Of a stretch of DNA of 64,000 nucleotides, positions 48,725-58,257 are shown piece after piece. A program made the position numbers and the translations under genes. This stretch comes from Cheilinus undulatus (taxonomy: Eukaryota > Chordata > Actinopteri > Labriformes > Labridae). Within the stretch, counting starts at the first letter, position 1; each line of letters begins with the position of its first letter. A model generated the notes under the pieces. The model searched no databases. It had not been told where the DNA came from and saw only the letters and a list, made by a program, of their open reading frames with translations. The DNA lies in NCBI RefSeq assembly GCF_018320785.1, contig NC_054885.1, positions 7,762,921 to 7,826,920 on the forward strand, read 5' to 3'.

Positions 48725-50414
48725 TTATTTTTGAAATCACGATCAGTGCTAATAATATATTTTTATTTAATATTTATTAATATATCATATTTTTATTAAT
48801 TTATTACACTCATTATTGTAAAAAAAAAACAGAAAAATGTATACTATAAATATAATTGAACTTTTTTTTTTTAATTTTTAAGAATTTAATAAATGTTTTT
48901 CAACAGTGCCCCCATATTAAACCAGAAAGCATCCATTATTACCAACTATTGGAAATTAGCTGGCATTTGATGACAAACAGAATAATGACTGTAGAAAGAA
49001 AGCCATACACCATAAAATTTTTTTTTTTTACTGTCATGGCTGTAGGATGAAAAACTGTGATTTTAATCGGGCATTTTTGGTCACAACACCTTGAGTGTAT
49101 ACAAGTCTTGTTCTTCTTGCATTATAAGAAGTGTACAAAGCTCTGATATTAAAATATCACTATTCTGTCAAAAAAAAAACATGTACCCTTCAAAATGTTT
49201 GACGTAAGCAATAAGAAAGTCAAAATAATAATAATAAAAAAATAAACACAAAAAAGGCCAGAAAAGCCACATGATGGCCTTAGCAACCTCCAGCACAGAC
49301 CCTCACAGCTCTGACTTTAAAAGAATGAGATTAAACTGAATAAAGTAATAAAACTGAATAAAGTTTTATATTTCAAAAGTTTGTTTATCTTGGATAATGC
49401 CATCTTCATGAAAACAGGCTTATTCATTTGAATAAAGATACAGTAAATCCCTGATAAAAGTGGACAGCCTTTAATATAAACACCCTGTGAAATGTCTCTA
49501 AGCCTGGTTTGGTTCAGGATAATTACTCCTGGCCCTGAAGCTTTATTCAAAACTGAACTCTGTCTGGTGTTCTTCATGATTTTAAACGTTAAAGGAGAAT
49601 GCGGTGAGCAAAAGCTATTCTGTTCTTTGACTTTGACCCCAGGCAGTTTCAGCCTTTTGTTAAAAAACGCAGTCAGGATGATAAGAGGTGAATTTAAAAA
49701 GAAAATGGGAAAAGAAAATGAAGGTAGCTGAGGTTTAAAAGCCCCGATAAGAAAGAGAGGGGAGTGATTTCTTATTATTCTTGCCTGTTGAGTGAATGAA
49801 TCAGCCTGGATGTCTCCAGGAGTCCAAGTTCATTACTCATGTTGATGATGAGTATGACTGATTCTCCTTTCTCCTCAGATCCTGGCAGCGCTGCCGTATG
49901 ATTGGTCCGGGGGTCGCCTCCTCTTCTTCTCCTGTCTCCGTATCGTCTTCATCCCTTTGTTCGTCATGTGCGTTTACCCCGCCAGCTCCCCCACCCTGTC
50001 CCACCCGGCCTGGCCCTGCCTCTTCTCCCTCCTCATGGGAGTCACCAACGGGTACTTTGGGTCCGTCCCCATGATCCAGGCTGCGGGAAAAGTTCCGCCT
50101 GAACAGAGGGAGCTGGCAGGTGAGACAGCCCTAAAGAAGAGCTCCCTCCTCTCCTCTCTCTGTATCTTCTCTCTCCTCTCTGTCAGCTCAGTTTCTCTCT
50201 GCATTAGATAATGATCTCTCTGTATCTGATGTACTGTCTCTCTCTCTCTCTGCCCTTCGTATTTTCAGGAAACACCATGACTGTCTCGTACATGACGGGC
50301 CTGATGGTGGGCTCCGCTGTGGCGTACGCGGCTTACAGCTTCACCATTTCAGGATCAGGATCACACTTCCACACACCCAGCCTTCACATACCTGCCAACA
50401 CAACAGGTTACTGA
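26795..50414 (+). CDS. slc29a4: Equilibrative nucleoside transporter 4 / plasma membrane monoamine transporter (PMAT)
   Basis: Membrane transporter of the SLC29 family. The mammalian protein moves monoamines and organic cations, and adenosine at acidic pH, across the plasma membrane. Coding exons: 26795-27029, 32437-32568, 36260-36373, 40072-40200, 41253-41327, 41451-41710, 45914-46034, 46173-46360, 49879-50119, 50269-50414 (TGA). They total 1641 nt, 546 aa, with every phase consistent; human is about 530 aa. The start MGSVG and the [12 protein letters not shown] word match ENT4 N-termini. Eleven hydrophobic helices fit the family: about 92-110, 126-152, 162-182, 187-210, 224-246, 253-274, 362-388, 396-420, 432-452, 463-488 and 501-526. 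Signatures include [56 protein letters not shown] and [10 protein letters not shown] hydrophilic loop of roughly 85 residues separates helices 6 and 7. E228 aligns, by recalled sequence, with human E206, reported as important for cation selectivity. Confidence 0.96.
27592..28018. mobile_element. MITE with cagggtgtcc termini, interrupted
   Basis: The left end cagggtgtccaaactatgg and the right end aaagttaggacacccctg are inverted copies, with a ggcgctctgtgg word next to the right end. The interior, about 27690-27900, looks like unrelated inserted sequence. It lies in slc29a4 between the first two coding exons. Confidence 0.5.
28025..28430 (-). repeat. Dispersed repeat family A, copy 2
   Basis: Inverse-orientation match to 3425-3890: the plus-strand words aaaaactgaggttgaattaa, tgaggg-caccattgagcagg and gacacaaccctgtcacactc are complementary to words in copy 1. 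It directly follows the MITE ending near 28018. Confidence 0.6.
28640..28800 (-). repeat. tRNA-derived SINE in an slc29a4 intron
   Basis: On the minus strand a head with gggcgctgcccttgtgtgca is followed by a B-box-like gggtttgagtccggcc, then a body with gtccactgtccttcctttg and a ggccaaaaataaatc tail. It is the same family as 7285-7465. Confidence 0.65.
29375..29419 (+). other. Possible in-frame cassette exon of slc29a4
   Basis: A good acceptor (tgtgtgtttgcag) is followed by 45 nt encoding [15 protein letters not shown] in the phase required by the flanking coding exons, with a weak donor (tta|gtacag). A stronger-looking donor at 29455 would give 80 nt and shift the frame. Family members do not require this segment. 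It is a prediction only. Confidence 0.2.
29757..29880 (-). repeat. SINE fragment
   Basis: The ggccttttaagccttcattt ... gggactgttgaactggcaat segment is collinear with the 28640-28800 SINE body but more diverged. Confidence 0.45.
30520..31260. repeat. Degenerate tandem array (about 170-180 bp unit) with SINE insertion
   Basis: Units share agatgaaccccctcagaggg, gatatcagtc, ttgtgctaagattcatgact and ctggaaaaacttcctgtttc. Copies start at about 30520, 30895 and 31065. The first copy is split by a SINE at about 30615-30735 (head gggcgtgcagatgttcaaac, B-box-like gtttgcaggtctggcc), so the insertion postdates that copy. Confidence 0.6.
31265..32436. other. slc29a4 intronic sequence, no features seen
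   Basis: Mixed AT-rich intronic DNA ending at the acceptor tcttctcag before the 32437 exon. No repeat ends or exons recognised. Confidence 0.35.
32705..33184 (+). mobile_element. MITE family B, copy 1
   Basis: About 480 bp with termini aaaggtcacatattt and the inverted atttgtgaccttta. Internal landmarks are cacatgacatcatgagggg and gggggattgtgggcaggcca. Copies 2-4 are at 34735-35224, 50865-51364 and 51541-51886. It begins only about 140 bp after a coding exon. Confidence 0.75.
33400..34530. mobile_element. Decayed DNA transposon in an slc29a4 intron
   Basis: The landmark gattcatctgaccacagaac is followed by ctttggcccagagaagatgg, tttaacttgcatttgtggat and acagattctctgaatcttct (to about 33790). 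After a probable insertion, the terminal part atgatccttttatacccagt continues to about 34520. It is a common teleost class II repeat; I cannot assign the superfamily by eye. Confidence 0.5.
34735..35224 (+). mobile_element. MITE family B, copy 2
   Basis: Same termini and order of blocks as copy 1, same orientation, about 490 bp. It ends cataatatgtgacatttaa. Confidence 0.75.
35290..35950. repeat. Two adjacent dispersed fish repeats
   Basis: 35290-35560 consists of imperfect direct repeats of gactaaaactagactaaaa (four or so in 200 bp). 35575-35945 contains ctgttagggggcgctatcga and gtcctcgcaccgaggttcgg, typical of a dispersed fish repeat. Neither is coding. Confidence 0.5.
36600..37250. other. 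slc29a4 intron, nothing recognised
   Basis: No repeat boundaries or exons seen apart from an A-run near 37107-37122. Confidence 0.3.
37255..37430. mobile_element. Solo Tc1-like terminal region
   Basis: acagtgcattatgaaagtat followed by tcagacccccttcac is the outer terminus of the Tc1-like family also found in the NLR intron at about 61340. Only one end was recognised. Confidence 0.5.
37440..38900. repeat. Degenerate tandem repeat with gggcgctacagcaaa units
   Basis: The landmark cagtagggggcgctacagca and its variants occur at about 37578, 37861, 38237 and 38519, each preceded by acttcctgttg and followed by a ggccaacttcctg block. The spacing is irregular (about 283, 376, 282 bp). It is an intronic non-coding repeat of a type common in fish. 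Confidence 0.65.
39180..39500 (+). repeat. Repeat family C, copy 1
   Basis: Collinear with 53250-53520: shared blocks are ccaccactgctcctt(a/g)at, aacaagttcttctt/agcaagctctttttt, caaaagttccctattttctt and tttgtatccaaacaggaa. The two copies are about 14 kb apart, one intronic and one intergenic. Confidence 0.5.
40206..40535. repeat. ATCC/CATC microsatellite immediately after an slc29a4 exon
   Basis: An interrupted (ATCC)n tract with TATGC and CCAAC variants begins five bases into the intron that follows exon 40072-40200. A second short ATCC block is at 40838-40871. The long open frames on both strands here are the repeat translated. Confidence 0.9.
42125..43050. repeat. 72-bp satellite array with CCCTAAC-rich units
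   Basis: About 13 units are built on attctctggtaattaggtgg, tattttccccttaccctaac and tccctaaccccaaccctcat. The position of aggtgg at 42205, 42277, 42348, 42489, 42627, 42699, 42771, 42843, 42915 and 42987 gives spacing of 71-72 bp (one 67). Two unit types (ccaaccctcataat and ccaatgcttataat) are interspersed. A unit with ctctgaaaattaggtgg occurs at about 42193 and again at 42759. It lies in the 41711-45913 intron of slc29a4. Confidence 0.9.
43060..44250. other. slc29a4 intron with a dispersed-repeat fragment
   Basis: 43945-44040 (aaagtctggcagggacattc, aaataaccacatcacaaac) resembles 54915-54990. The rest is unassigned. Confidence 0.35.
44258..44322 (+). mobile_element. Tc1-like transposon 3' terminus fragment
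   Basis: gatggtgcaacccaatacta, then gcaaggtgtacctaataaag and tggctgatgagtgta form the 3' end of the same fish Tc1-like family as 9929-10443 and 50757-52669. Confidence 0.6.
45440..45720 (-). mobile_element. Tc1-like transposon fragment (minus orientation)
   Basis: gcagcatgatgctgccacca, then ctgtgcttcacagtggggat and ctttgtcttcgtggtgtaat-like words are complementary to landmarks in the 20150-20690 element. Truncated. Confidence 0.6.
46950..48560. repeat. AT-rich tandem array with about 0.3-0.35 kb units
   Basis: About five diverged units share aatttaacccttt, cagtgccagttta, aaggggattatcacagc, gttacactcagtgtgtaagtgg and accatacataa, each separated by atcaaatattgatta. Landmarks of the cagtgccag/cagtgctag type occur at about 47144, 47486, 47853 and 48427. 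It lies in the 46361-49878 intron of slc29a4. Confidence 0.7.
48650..48722. repeat. Poly-A followed by (TA)n microsatellite
   Basis: An A-run of roughly 27 nt is followed directly by about 21 TA dinucleotides. It may be the A-tail of a retroelement followed by slippage expansion. Confidence 0.9.
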
Positions 50415-50864
50415 ATACACAGACGTCACACATCATCGTTCATACATGGGATCCTGTCTGGGTGAAGCATGCAGACTCTAACCAAGCTGCAGAGGGTGAC
50501 AGATCTACAAACCTATGAAAGATTCTGCTTATAATTTGGCCTATTCGACAGCTTTGGATGAACACGTTTTTAATCCTCTTGCTGTTGATGCAGTGACCTT
50601 AAGATGACTCGGCTCTGCTGTGATGAACTTTTACTCTGAGTGAAGATGTCAGCAGGCCGACCAGAGCCTTTGGACAGTCTCACTGTGATGTCTGCATGCG
50701 TGGAAGCAGTTCAGCTGAAGTTTGTACAGTGTAAAGTCAAAGATGTTCTTCTAAAACTCACTGTTCACTTCATTAGGTACACCTATTTAGCTGGTAATTA
50801 ATGCAGATCTCAAGGCTGTGTGCTGAAGGTCAAAGTGAGCATCAGAGCGGGGAAGAAGAGGGAA

Positions 50865-51364
50865 TTAAAGGTCACATATTTTACCCCTTTAAGACGAGTC
50901 TCAGAGGTCCCCAAGACATGCCTGTGAAGCTTGTTGCTGAAAAAAATACTCCAGTATTGGATTTTTGCATGTCTAAAAACTCCTCCGTTTCAGCCCTGCT
51001 CAGAGCGAGCTATTTCTGTGTCTGTGGCTTTAAATGTTAATGAGCAGTCTGACTCCGCCCCTGACCACGCCACTCTCATGATGGATGTGGCTAAAAGGAT
51101 GCGGCTCTCCTGAGCCTCCTCTCAGCTGGCAGCTAAGAGGAGGATCAGGAGAGGAGGGTGGGACTTTCCTTCAAGAGGGGAGGGCCAATTGAACTTGGGG
51201 GCGGGGCTAACTCTTCACATGACATCACACATTTTCTCAAAGTCGGAGAAAGGGGGGGTGGGGGAATTTTTCTGATTCTTGGGGGGATTGTGAACAGGCC
51301 AGGGGCACAAATTTGTGTCAGAAAAGCCTAAAAAAGTGTATTTTACATAATATGTGACCTTTAA
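50865..51364 (+). mobile_element. MITE family B, copy 3
   Basis: About 500 bp with termini ttaaaggtcacatatttt and aatatgtgacctttaa, same orientation as copies 1 and 2. Confidence 0.8.
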
Positions 51365-51540
51365 GGGCTAGAAATTCTTCATCATCAAGGTGAAGTTGAG
51401 TGTTAATATGCTAATATTAGCTAGATCGAGTTTCTTAATGACTGTTTTAGGATCGCTGCCAGCTGTCAGTCAGTGGTCAGTGTTTTGACACTGTAGCATT
51501 AGTTAAAGGCTGTCATGTTTTGATCAAGATATATGACAGT

Positions 51541-51886
51541 CCCCCTCTTCACCTTTCAGAAAATGTCATGTGGGGAGTTAGCCCCGCCCCCAGGTTTGGT
51601 TGGCCCTCCACACTCGGGGAGCTGCAGATCAGGAGAGCCACATCCAATAAGGCACACCCATTTCACCAGAGGGGTGGAGTTTAGGGTGGAGTCAGACAGC
51701 TCAGTGAGATTTAAAGCCACAGACACAGAAACAGCTCGTTCTGAGCAGGGCTGAAACAGAGGGGTTTTAGACATGCAAAACTCCAATACTGGAGTGTTTT
51801 TCAGCAACAAATTTCACAGGCATGTTTTGGAGACCTCTGAGACCGATATAAACTTGTCTTAAAGGGGTAAAATATGTGACCTTTAA
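51541..51886 (-). mobile_element. MITE family B, copy 4 (inverted, truncated)
   Basis: Reads in the opposite direction to copy 3: atgtcatgtggggagttagc at the left and aaatatgtgacctttaa at the right. One terminus and part of the interior are missing. Confidence 0.75.
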
Positions 51887-51999
51887 GTTTTCCAGTGACA
51901 TCATTATTGACCCAAACACGTCAAAAACACATAAAACTGTCCTTGCTTTTGTAAGCTTTCATTCTGTGGTGTAAAATTTGTTTGTTTTTAAGTCTTTAT

Positions 52000-52335
52000 T
52001 GTCCCCGAGGGGCAATTCGGATGCAGCATAGCCGAACATAAACACTAGACAAAGTGCACAAATACAAATACAGATTAAGACAAATACAAATCAAGAGGCA
52101 ACAGTTTAACTATACAAGTACAAACCACCTATCACCTAATTTACAGAAACAGAGATAATAATGCATAACAGAGACACAGAGTAAGGTGCTGATGAAACTA
52201 CAGGTTCAAGGGGAGAGACGCAAACCTATAATTGTTTATTTAGAGCCGCGATGGCCTTGGGAATGTATGAGCGCTGAGCTCTGGAGCTCTTGAGCCCAGG
52301 TACTCTGTAGCACCGCCCTGAGGGCAGAGGATGGA
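52000..52335. repeat. LINE 3'-end-like segment
   Basis: attgtccccgaggggcaatt and a later cgccctgagggcagag resemble the 3' region of a fish non-LTR retrotransposon. There is no coding part. Confidence 0.35.
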
Positions 52336-52679
52336 AATTTTGAGGTTTCTTTACTTTTATGGTTCAGAAAGAATGGATTTAGCAGGTTTGTTTGATTTTA
52401 AAAGTTTATAGGGGTTTAAAGTGACAAAATCTAGAGTTTAAATAAAAATTTTTGTTTTTCTGTACTTGTTATGTTGTTTTGAGGAGCTGGAGAATAAAAT
52501 ACCTGGTGCTGTAGCACCATGGTAAATTGTAGCTGCTACTATCCATAACCTTTTATACCCATCAGTCTTTTGTGCTTGTCCTGTGACTGAAAACTGGAAA
52601 CTGATTGATTAAGCAGCATTAAGCTGAGCAGTTGAACAGGTGTATCTAATGAAGTGAACAGTGAGTGTTTGCTACATGT

Positions 52680-53240
52680 TACCCCGTCCCCCACAGGGAT
52701 GATATTGTTTTGGATCTCTCTGGGCCAGATGTTACAGCTGTTTTTGCATCAGATCCAGAGAAAGCAACGCTGACAAATGACAAAATGAGAATTATAAAGG
52801 GAAACCTATCTGACAGTGTAAAGATGTTTTTAAACAATAATAGTGACAAGTAAAACCTTTGTTTTTAGAGCTTTCGTTTAAAATGTGCTTCATACAGGTG
52901 ACAGAATACAACAGGTAGACCACAAAACTACCTCTTTAAAGAACAAGTCAAATCAATTTAGTCCAGTTTTAAAAAGTAAATATTTTCAGGAAATTAAATG
53001 CAGTGAAAGAATATAAATGAATAAGTTAAATGGAGAAGCTCTCTGATAAGGGGCTAAGTCTCTACCTCTCTGATGAACCAAAATTAAAATATAAACTAGG
53101 AAATAAAAATAACTAATGTTGTCTGCATCAAATTGTTCCTAAAGTTGCTAATCAAAACATTAAATCATTGAAATTGCTTTATTCGTGCTATTTTGTCATT
53201 TTAGGTGCATAGTTATGCTAACAAAGCAGGGCAGCAGCTT
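52680..53240. other. Intergenic, nothing recognised
   Basis: The short open frame at 52665-52853 has no recognisable domain. Confidence 0.3.
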
Positions 53241-53249
53241 GAAACCTCT

Positions 53250-53530
53250 CACCTTAGCATCACCCTGCTTTCACAGTGATGGAAAATAATGACACCACTG
53301 CTCCTTGATCTTATTTCTCTTATGTGAAGTTGCAGTAGTCATGTGCAACTTGTATATTATGCTCCTTTTAGCTGTTTTTGTTTACTTTTCAATCTGTAGC
53401 AAGCTCTTTTTTCAGTTTGAGCTCACGTTGTCCCTTTAGATCTATCAGAGGTTCCTAATTTTTTTCAAAATAAAAGCAGGGTTTTAATCCAAACAGGAAG
53501 TGATGTAACTTTTGCTTAAGATAGTAGAAA
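53250..53530 (+). repeat. Repeat family C, copy 2
   Basis: See copy 1 at 39180-39500. Block order is preserved. Confidence 0.5.
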
Positions 53531-54914
53531 TTACAGGGTAAAAGCATATCAAATAGCAGTTTCTTGAGAAAACAAAAACAAACTCTCACCACGTTCCTTG
53601 AAGACATCGCTGTTAGCTCTATAACATCCTTATTTATGCCTTTAAGATTGTGAAGGAGTCCTACAGTGATTTCAGCTAGGATGTTGTTGAATGCTAATTT
53701 AGCCCAAACAGAAAATGGCCACAGAGGAGTTTCATTTCACTGTGCCTTAAAAACAAGATTTCAATTTTTCCTTAAAGGTATGACTCTGTGATACTGATGC
53801 TAAAGTTTGATTTGATCCAAGTGGTTTCATTTGTGCTTACTGATATTTTTGAGATGCACTCCTTTTGTTGAAAGACTACATTCTGTCATTTACATGTCTA
53901 TAAAGCTGTTGAATCTAGCCTAAATTGGGAATCATTTGGTTTATAATATATTCCCACCAGCCTAATGCTACTACAGAGTTTTAAAAAAATGTTTTGAAAA
54001 CTGTTAAAATATAATTGTCTGAATTAACAGCTGCTTCAACATGTTTGTTTTATTCCCTGTAATACTAAAGAGAGCTGTTTCTTTGTCCTTTTTTACTACG
54101 TTTCACATTACTTTCAGTATTATGTGTAAAGAGAAAAAGATGTCAAAGAAGTTTGATAGTAGCTCAGTCTTTCTGTAATGTTTTGAATGTTTTGTCTCCC
54201 TTCTCTGTCCTACTGAAGTGTGTTAGTATGAGAGAGAGAGAGAGTGAGAGACATCAATGTAATGATTTAGAATTTCATGGAGAAAACAAAAAAGTGCCAA
54301 ATGTGCAAGTTTCTGGGAAAAAAAGTGAATGTAATGAACTGCTGAAGTTAAATTGTTGTAAATATATTAAAAAACTTCAATGAAATCAACTTGAGATGAT
54401 ATTATTTTCATTTAAGAACTGAAACTTTTTTGTTGCTTTATTTTAAAAACAATGTCACAACAGTGTCTTTATGCAGATGATGCCACAGCAGGAGAAATCC
54501 AGATGGGGGGCAAGAAGTGATCTCTGCATAGAGAAAGGCCGTGTTTTGTGCTTTAAAAGACTATGGCAAATGTTCAAAATGTGAAAAAGAAACCACTCTT
54601 AAGCTACTTCTGTGTCCTGAAAGTAGTAAAATATTCATGCAAAAAAAATAAAAAATAAAAGTACACGACCGTACACAAGCGGCGTCATGAACTGTTCATG
54701 TTTAGTCCGGTTTGGTTCAGTCCAGTCTTTCCATGGTTGGGCATATTGAACTCTAAACTTGTCTGTGTTTGCACAGCTGATGTCTTTCTAATCTGTCTCT
54801 TTTAAGAGATCCAGGTAATTTGAGAGGGGCCTGGCTGCCGACTGTACATCTCTAACAATCACTGTCACAGGCTGTTCATCTAAGATGTGGTATACCTCAG
54901 AAACTTAATTCATA

Positions 54915-55700
54915 AGCAAAGTCTGGCAAGGCCATTCATAAAATAACCACATTGCAAACATTACAGACTAAAAACATTTCAAAAACTAGATAAGCACTCA
55001 GAGAGTGCAGATCTCCGCCATCAGCCCTTCCTCCCAATAGACAAGAATCTTTTAAAAATTCCTGAATCTTTCCCTTTTTGTCCCCTAACACGGCATTAAC
55101 AGATTACTCCCTCCCCGGTGTGGTAGACACATGGTGAGGTAAAGCATTGGCTTCACTACAAGCAGACTGTCATGGTGAAAGCATTGCCTGCTGGTACCAA
55201 CAAATACACTGACAGTCTCACCCATGGTCTCACTGGAAGTCATGGCAGAGGGTGAATATTCCTCTATTCCTCCAAACATTGTGAGTATTCTCGCTACAAT
55301 TCGCTGTCTTTCTCTCTGTTACGCTCCGACTCATCTCCTCAACCGGACATGCGTCTTCAAACTCTATAAACTCCAAAACTTTAAATAGAAACACATCCAA
55401 AATGCTGCTGGGATTGAAGTTGCTCATGTCTGCCATCTCCTGGTGTAAAATGGTAACAGCACAGACCTCTGCCATTAGCCCTATCTCCCAATAGTACAGA
55501 ATCATTAAAAAAAATCCTGAATCCAGATGGTGATCCAGATCAGTCCCAAAATCTAATCAGTTCTTCCTTATGCCATTTCTGACATTTCCTGAAAATTTAA
55601 TCAAAATCCATCCACAATATTTTGAGTTATGTTGCTAACAAGCAAACAAATGAACAAACCTACCCCATCACATAACCTCCTTGGTGGGGGTAATAACATT
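54915..55700. repeat. Non-LTR retrotransposon 3'-region-like repeat
   Basis: Contains cagatctccgccatcagccc, an internal near-duplicate block (cctatctcccaatagtacag at about 55485), cctgaaaatttaatcaaaat, ttttgagttatgttgctaac and a terminal cataacctccttggtggggg. This order is typical of a common fish LINE 3' region. Open frames inside are not reverse transcriptase. Confidence 0.5.
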
Positions 55701-55739
55701 GAGAAAAAGGTCAGAGGTCTAGGTAAAGTATGTATAGAC

Positions 55740-57720
55740 CCATTTCTAAAGTAGTAGTTAGCTTTAATGAAAGCTAACATAGCTATGCTAATGACATAAT
55801 TAACACTACTACATAAGCCAATGTCGCTAAGTTAGCTTTAGCAACGTGACCTTTAAAAAACATAAGCTTTAGCAAACAGAGCTAAAGATAACGGACTCAC
55901 ATAGGTTAAACAGCTGCTTTGTGAGCTTACCTTTAGCCCAGTTAGTTACATAGCTCTGTTAGCTCTGTAGCTCAGATAGCTACATGGCTCCATTTTCTAT
56001 AGAGAAGTTGGATCTAGCAACATGAGCTTTAAACATAGGGCAAACATGGAGGAAGAGTTTGTTCCTGTAAGTAGACTGTTTACTCAGCTTTACTAAACAT
56101 TTTGTAATTAGGTTTTACAGGTAACCTTTTTTAACTTTAAACTTTTGGTATTGTTACCCTTACATTAACTCATTTTTAGCTGAAGGCCAGTGTTTTCCGT
56201 GCTCAAACCTGTGTGTCCAGATTTCTACAGGGTTGTATCCTGTTTGTAAAAAATATGATGCATTGCTATAGTTAAAATGGGCTCAATCTTAAAGACAACA
56301 ATGAGAAGACAAAAGTGTATTTAATTATAATAGTAAAACAGACTGGGACTGTTTAAAAAACAAATTCAAATAATTTTGCTATTCAAGCAATTTTTGAACA
56401 GATTCATTCTCTTTAAAGGAGGTTTTAAATGCAATACTTCAGAATGTTTTATTGAATTTTAAGCTTATTACATCTCTTTATAACAACAAAATAATTTACA
56501 CAAAACAGTTAAGTTGTAAGACAGTATACTTATGACCAGTTTCCTCCCAACAAATATTAAGACAAGGCATTAAACGGAATTTCAGTTAAAGATCCAAAGT
56601 AAATATCTGCACGTTTTCAGCATGAAAAACATGGGACTCAAACAACGTATTCACCATTAGCTTAGCATGTGCAATTTACAAATGCAGTCTTTAAGTGTTA
56701 TTTAGCCCAGGTACATATCTCCTCTGTTTGCTTACTTTGAGTTCCACAGTGGTGGTCTTGTCGACAGCTTTTGGACCCTTGGAATTACAGGATTTTGGCA
56801 AAGCTCTTCTTGACACTTTTTTGTGGCTCAAAAATTGTAAAATCCGACGGACAGATGTAAAGGGTAACCAACAGAACAAATCTATAAAAACATGTTGATA
56901 TAGAGTACGCTGTAGAACAAAAACGGAGGCTGAAGTAAGGCATCTAAGGGCACCATCAGTCATGAAGGAGGATTGACACAACCCTAGTCATGCTCTGGAT
57001 GTCCTTGCATGTTACCATGGACATGGGTAAATAATCTGTTGAAAAAATAACAAAGTCCATACCTTTAGGGCAGGATAAGGGGTGGATGTGGCCAGTGAGC
57101 ATAGCCTAGGGCAGTGGTTCAACAATTGTCCATGCTTTTGTAAACTTTCATTCTAGCGGCTTTCATGCTTGCCTGATGTGATCAGTGGGGTAAATTATGT
57201 AGAGACCATGCCAATGTAGCTAGGTTAGATTTAGCAAATCAATGCTACAGCTAACACAGCAATGTAAGCTATGTACATTATGTAGAGGTAATGCAAAACA
57301 GTGGCTTGCTTTGGCTTCATTAGCTTTCGCTAAAGCTAACATATCTACCCTAGCTGTGAAGTTAATGTTACTATGTAAGCAAATGTAGCTAGGTTAGCTT
57401 TAACAGTTTGAGCCTCAGCAACCAATGCTACAGCTAACATAGTAATGTACATTATGCAGAAGTGACGCGCAAACAGTGGCTTGCTTTAGCTACAGCTTAC
57501 ATAGCTACACTTGCGACAAAGTTAACGTTACTATGTAAGCCAATGGAGCTTACAATGTAATCTATATATACTGTAGCTTACGTAGCTTACATAGCTAACA
57601 TTAGCTTTGTCCATATAGCTATCCATGAGCGCAAGCTTTAGCTTTAGCTACTTAGCTCTTTATCTATATAGCTTAAGCAGGTAACAGAGCTACATAAGCT
57701 ACATGAGAGCGTTTTTAATG
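55740..57720. repeat. tagct/agcta-rich degenerate region with repeat A copy 3
   Basis: Two blocks (55740-56050 and 57140-57720) are strongly enriched in agct, gctaac and tagcta words arranged as imperfect repeats. Between them, 56910-57115 matches repeat family A in the 28025 orientation (tgacacaaccctagtcatgc, tgcatgttaccatggacatg), truncated by a cagtggttc MITE-like end at 57113. Confidence 0.5.
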
Positions 57721-58257
57721 GAGGATGTGCTTTTTTCCTGTAAGCAGACCTTTTACTTGGTTTTATTTAACGTTTTATAATCAGGTTTTGCAGCCCAGGT
57801 TTTGAACTTTTGGTATCCTAATCCTTAACAGAAGTTTAATTTGACTTTATTTTCAAAGTTTTAGGATTTTTGTTCTGACAGATGCAGTGTCAGAGATTAA
57901 CAGTCTGCGAGAGGGCCGTCTGAGATCTACAGTCTGCAGCCGGACCCCTCTCCTATATCCTTCCTCCTCAAAAGTTCTCAAAAAAAAAAACAGAAAAAAT
58001 GACTATGCTGTCTCTGAATGACTCAGCAGAAAAATACTATTTCAGTTATACTGGTCAGTCAACATAGTTATCGGTGCATATGATATCATATTGCCACTGC
58101 TGTCTGTTACACTGGAAAGCATTTAAACAAACCGAAAACAAGCTTTTGTTGCAGCTATTGACAGCAATATTAATCACATTACAAGCTCTGATTTTCTCTA
58201 ACAGCACCCAGTAGCTGTTATTTGCAAAGAGAAGAGGCGACTCCATCTCTCTCCTTC

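Larger units (their letters stand above)
50757..52669. mobile_element. Tc1-like element with nested MITE insertions, 3' of slc29a4
   Basis: The left terminus actcactgttcacttcatta at 50757 and the right terminus taatgaagtgaacagtgagt near 52645 are inverted copies. A short 5' segment (ctgaaggtcaaagtgagcat) follows the left end. The interior is largely replaced by MITE family B copies 3 and 4 and by a LINE-tail-like segment at about 52000-52330. No transposase frame survives. It begins about 340 bp after the slc29a4 stop codon, so it may lie in the 3' UTR. Confidence 0.65.
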
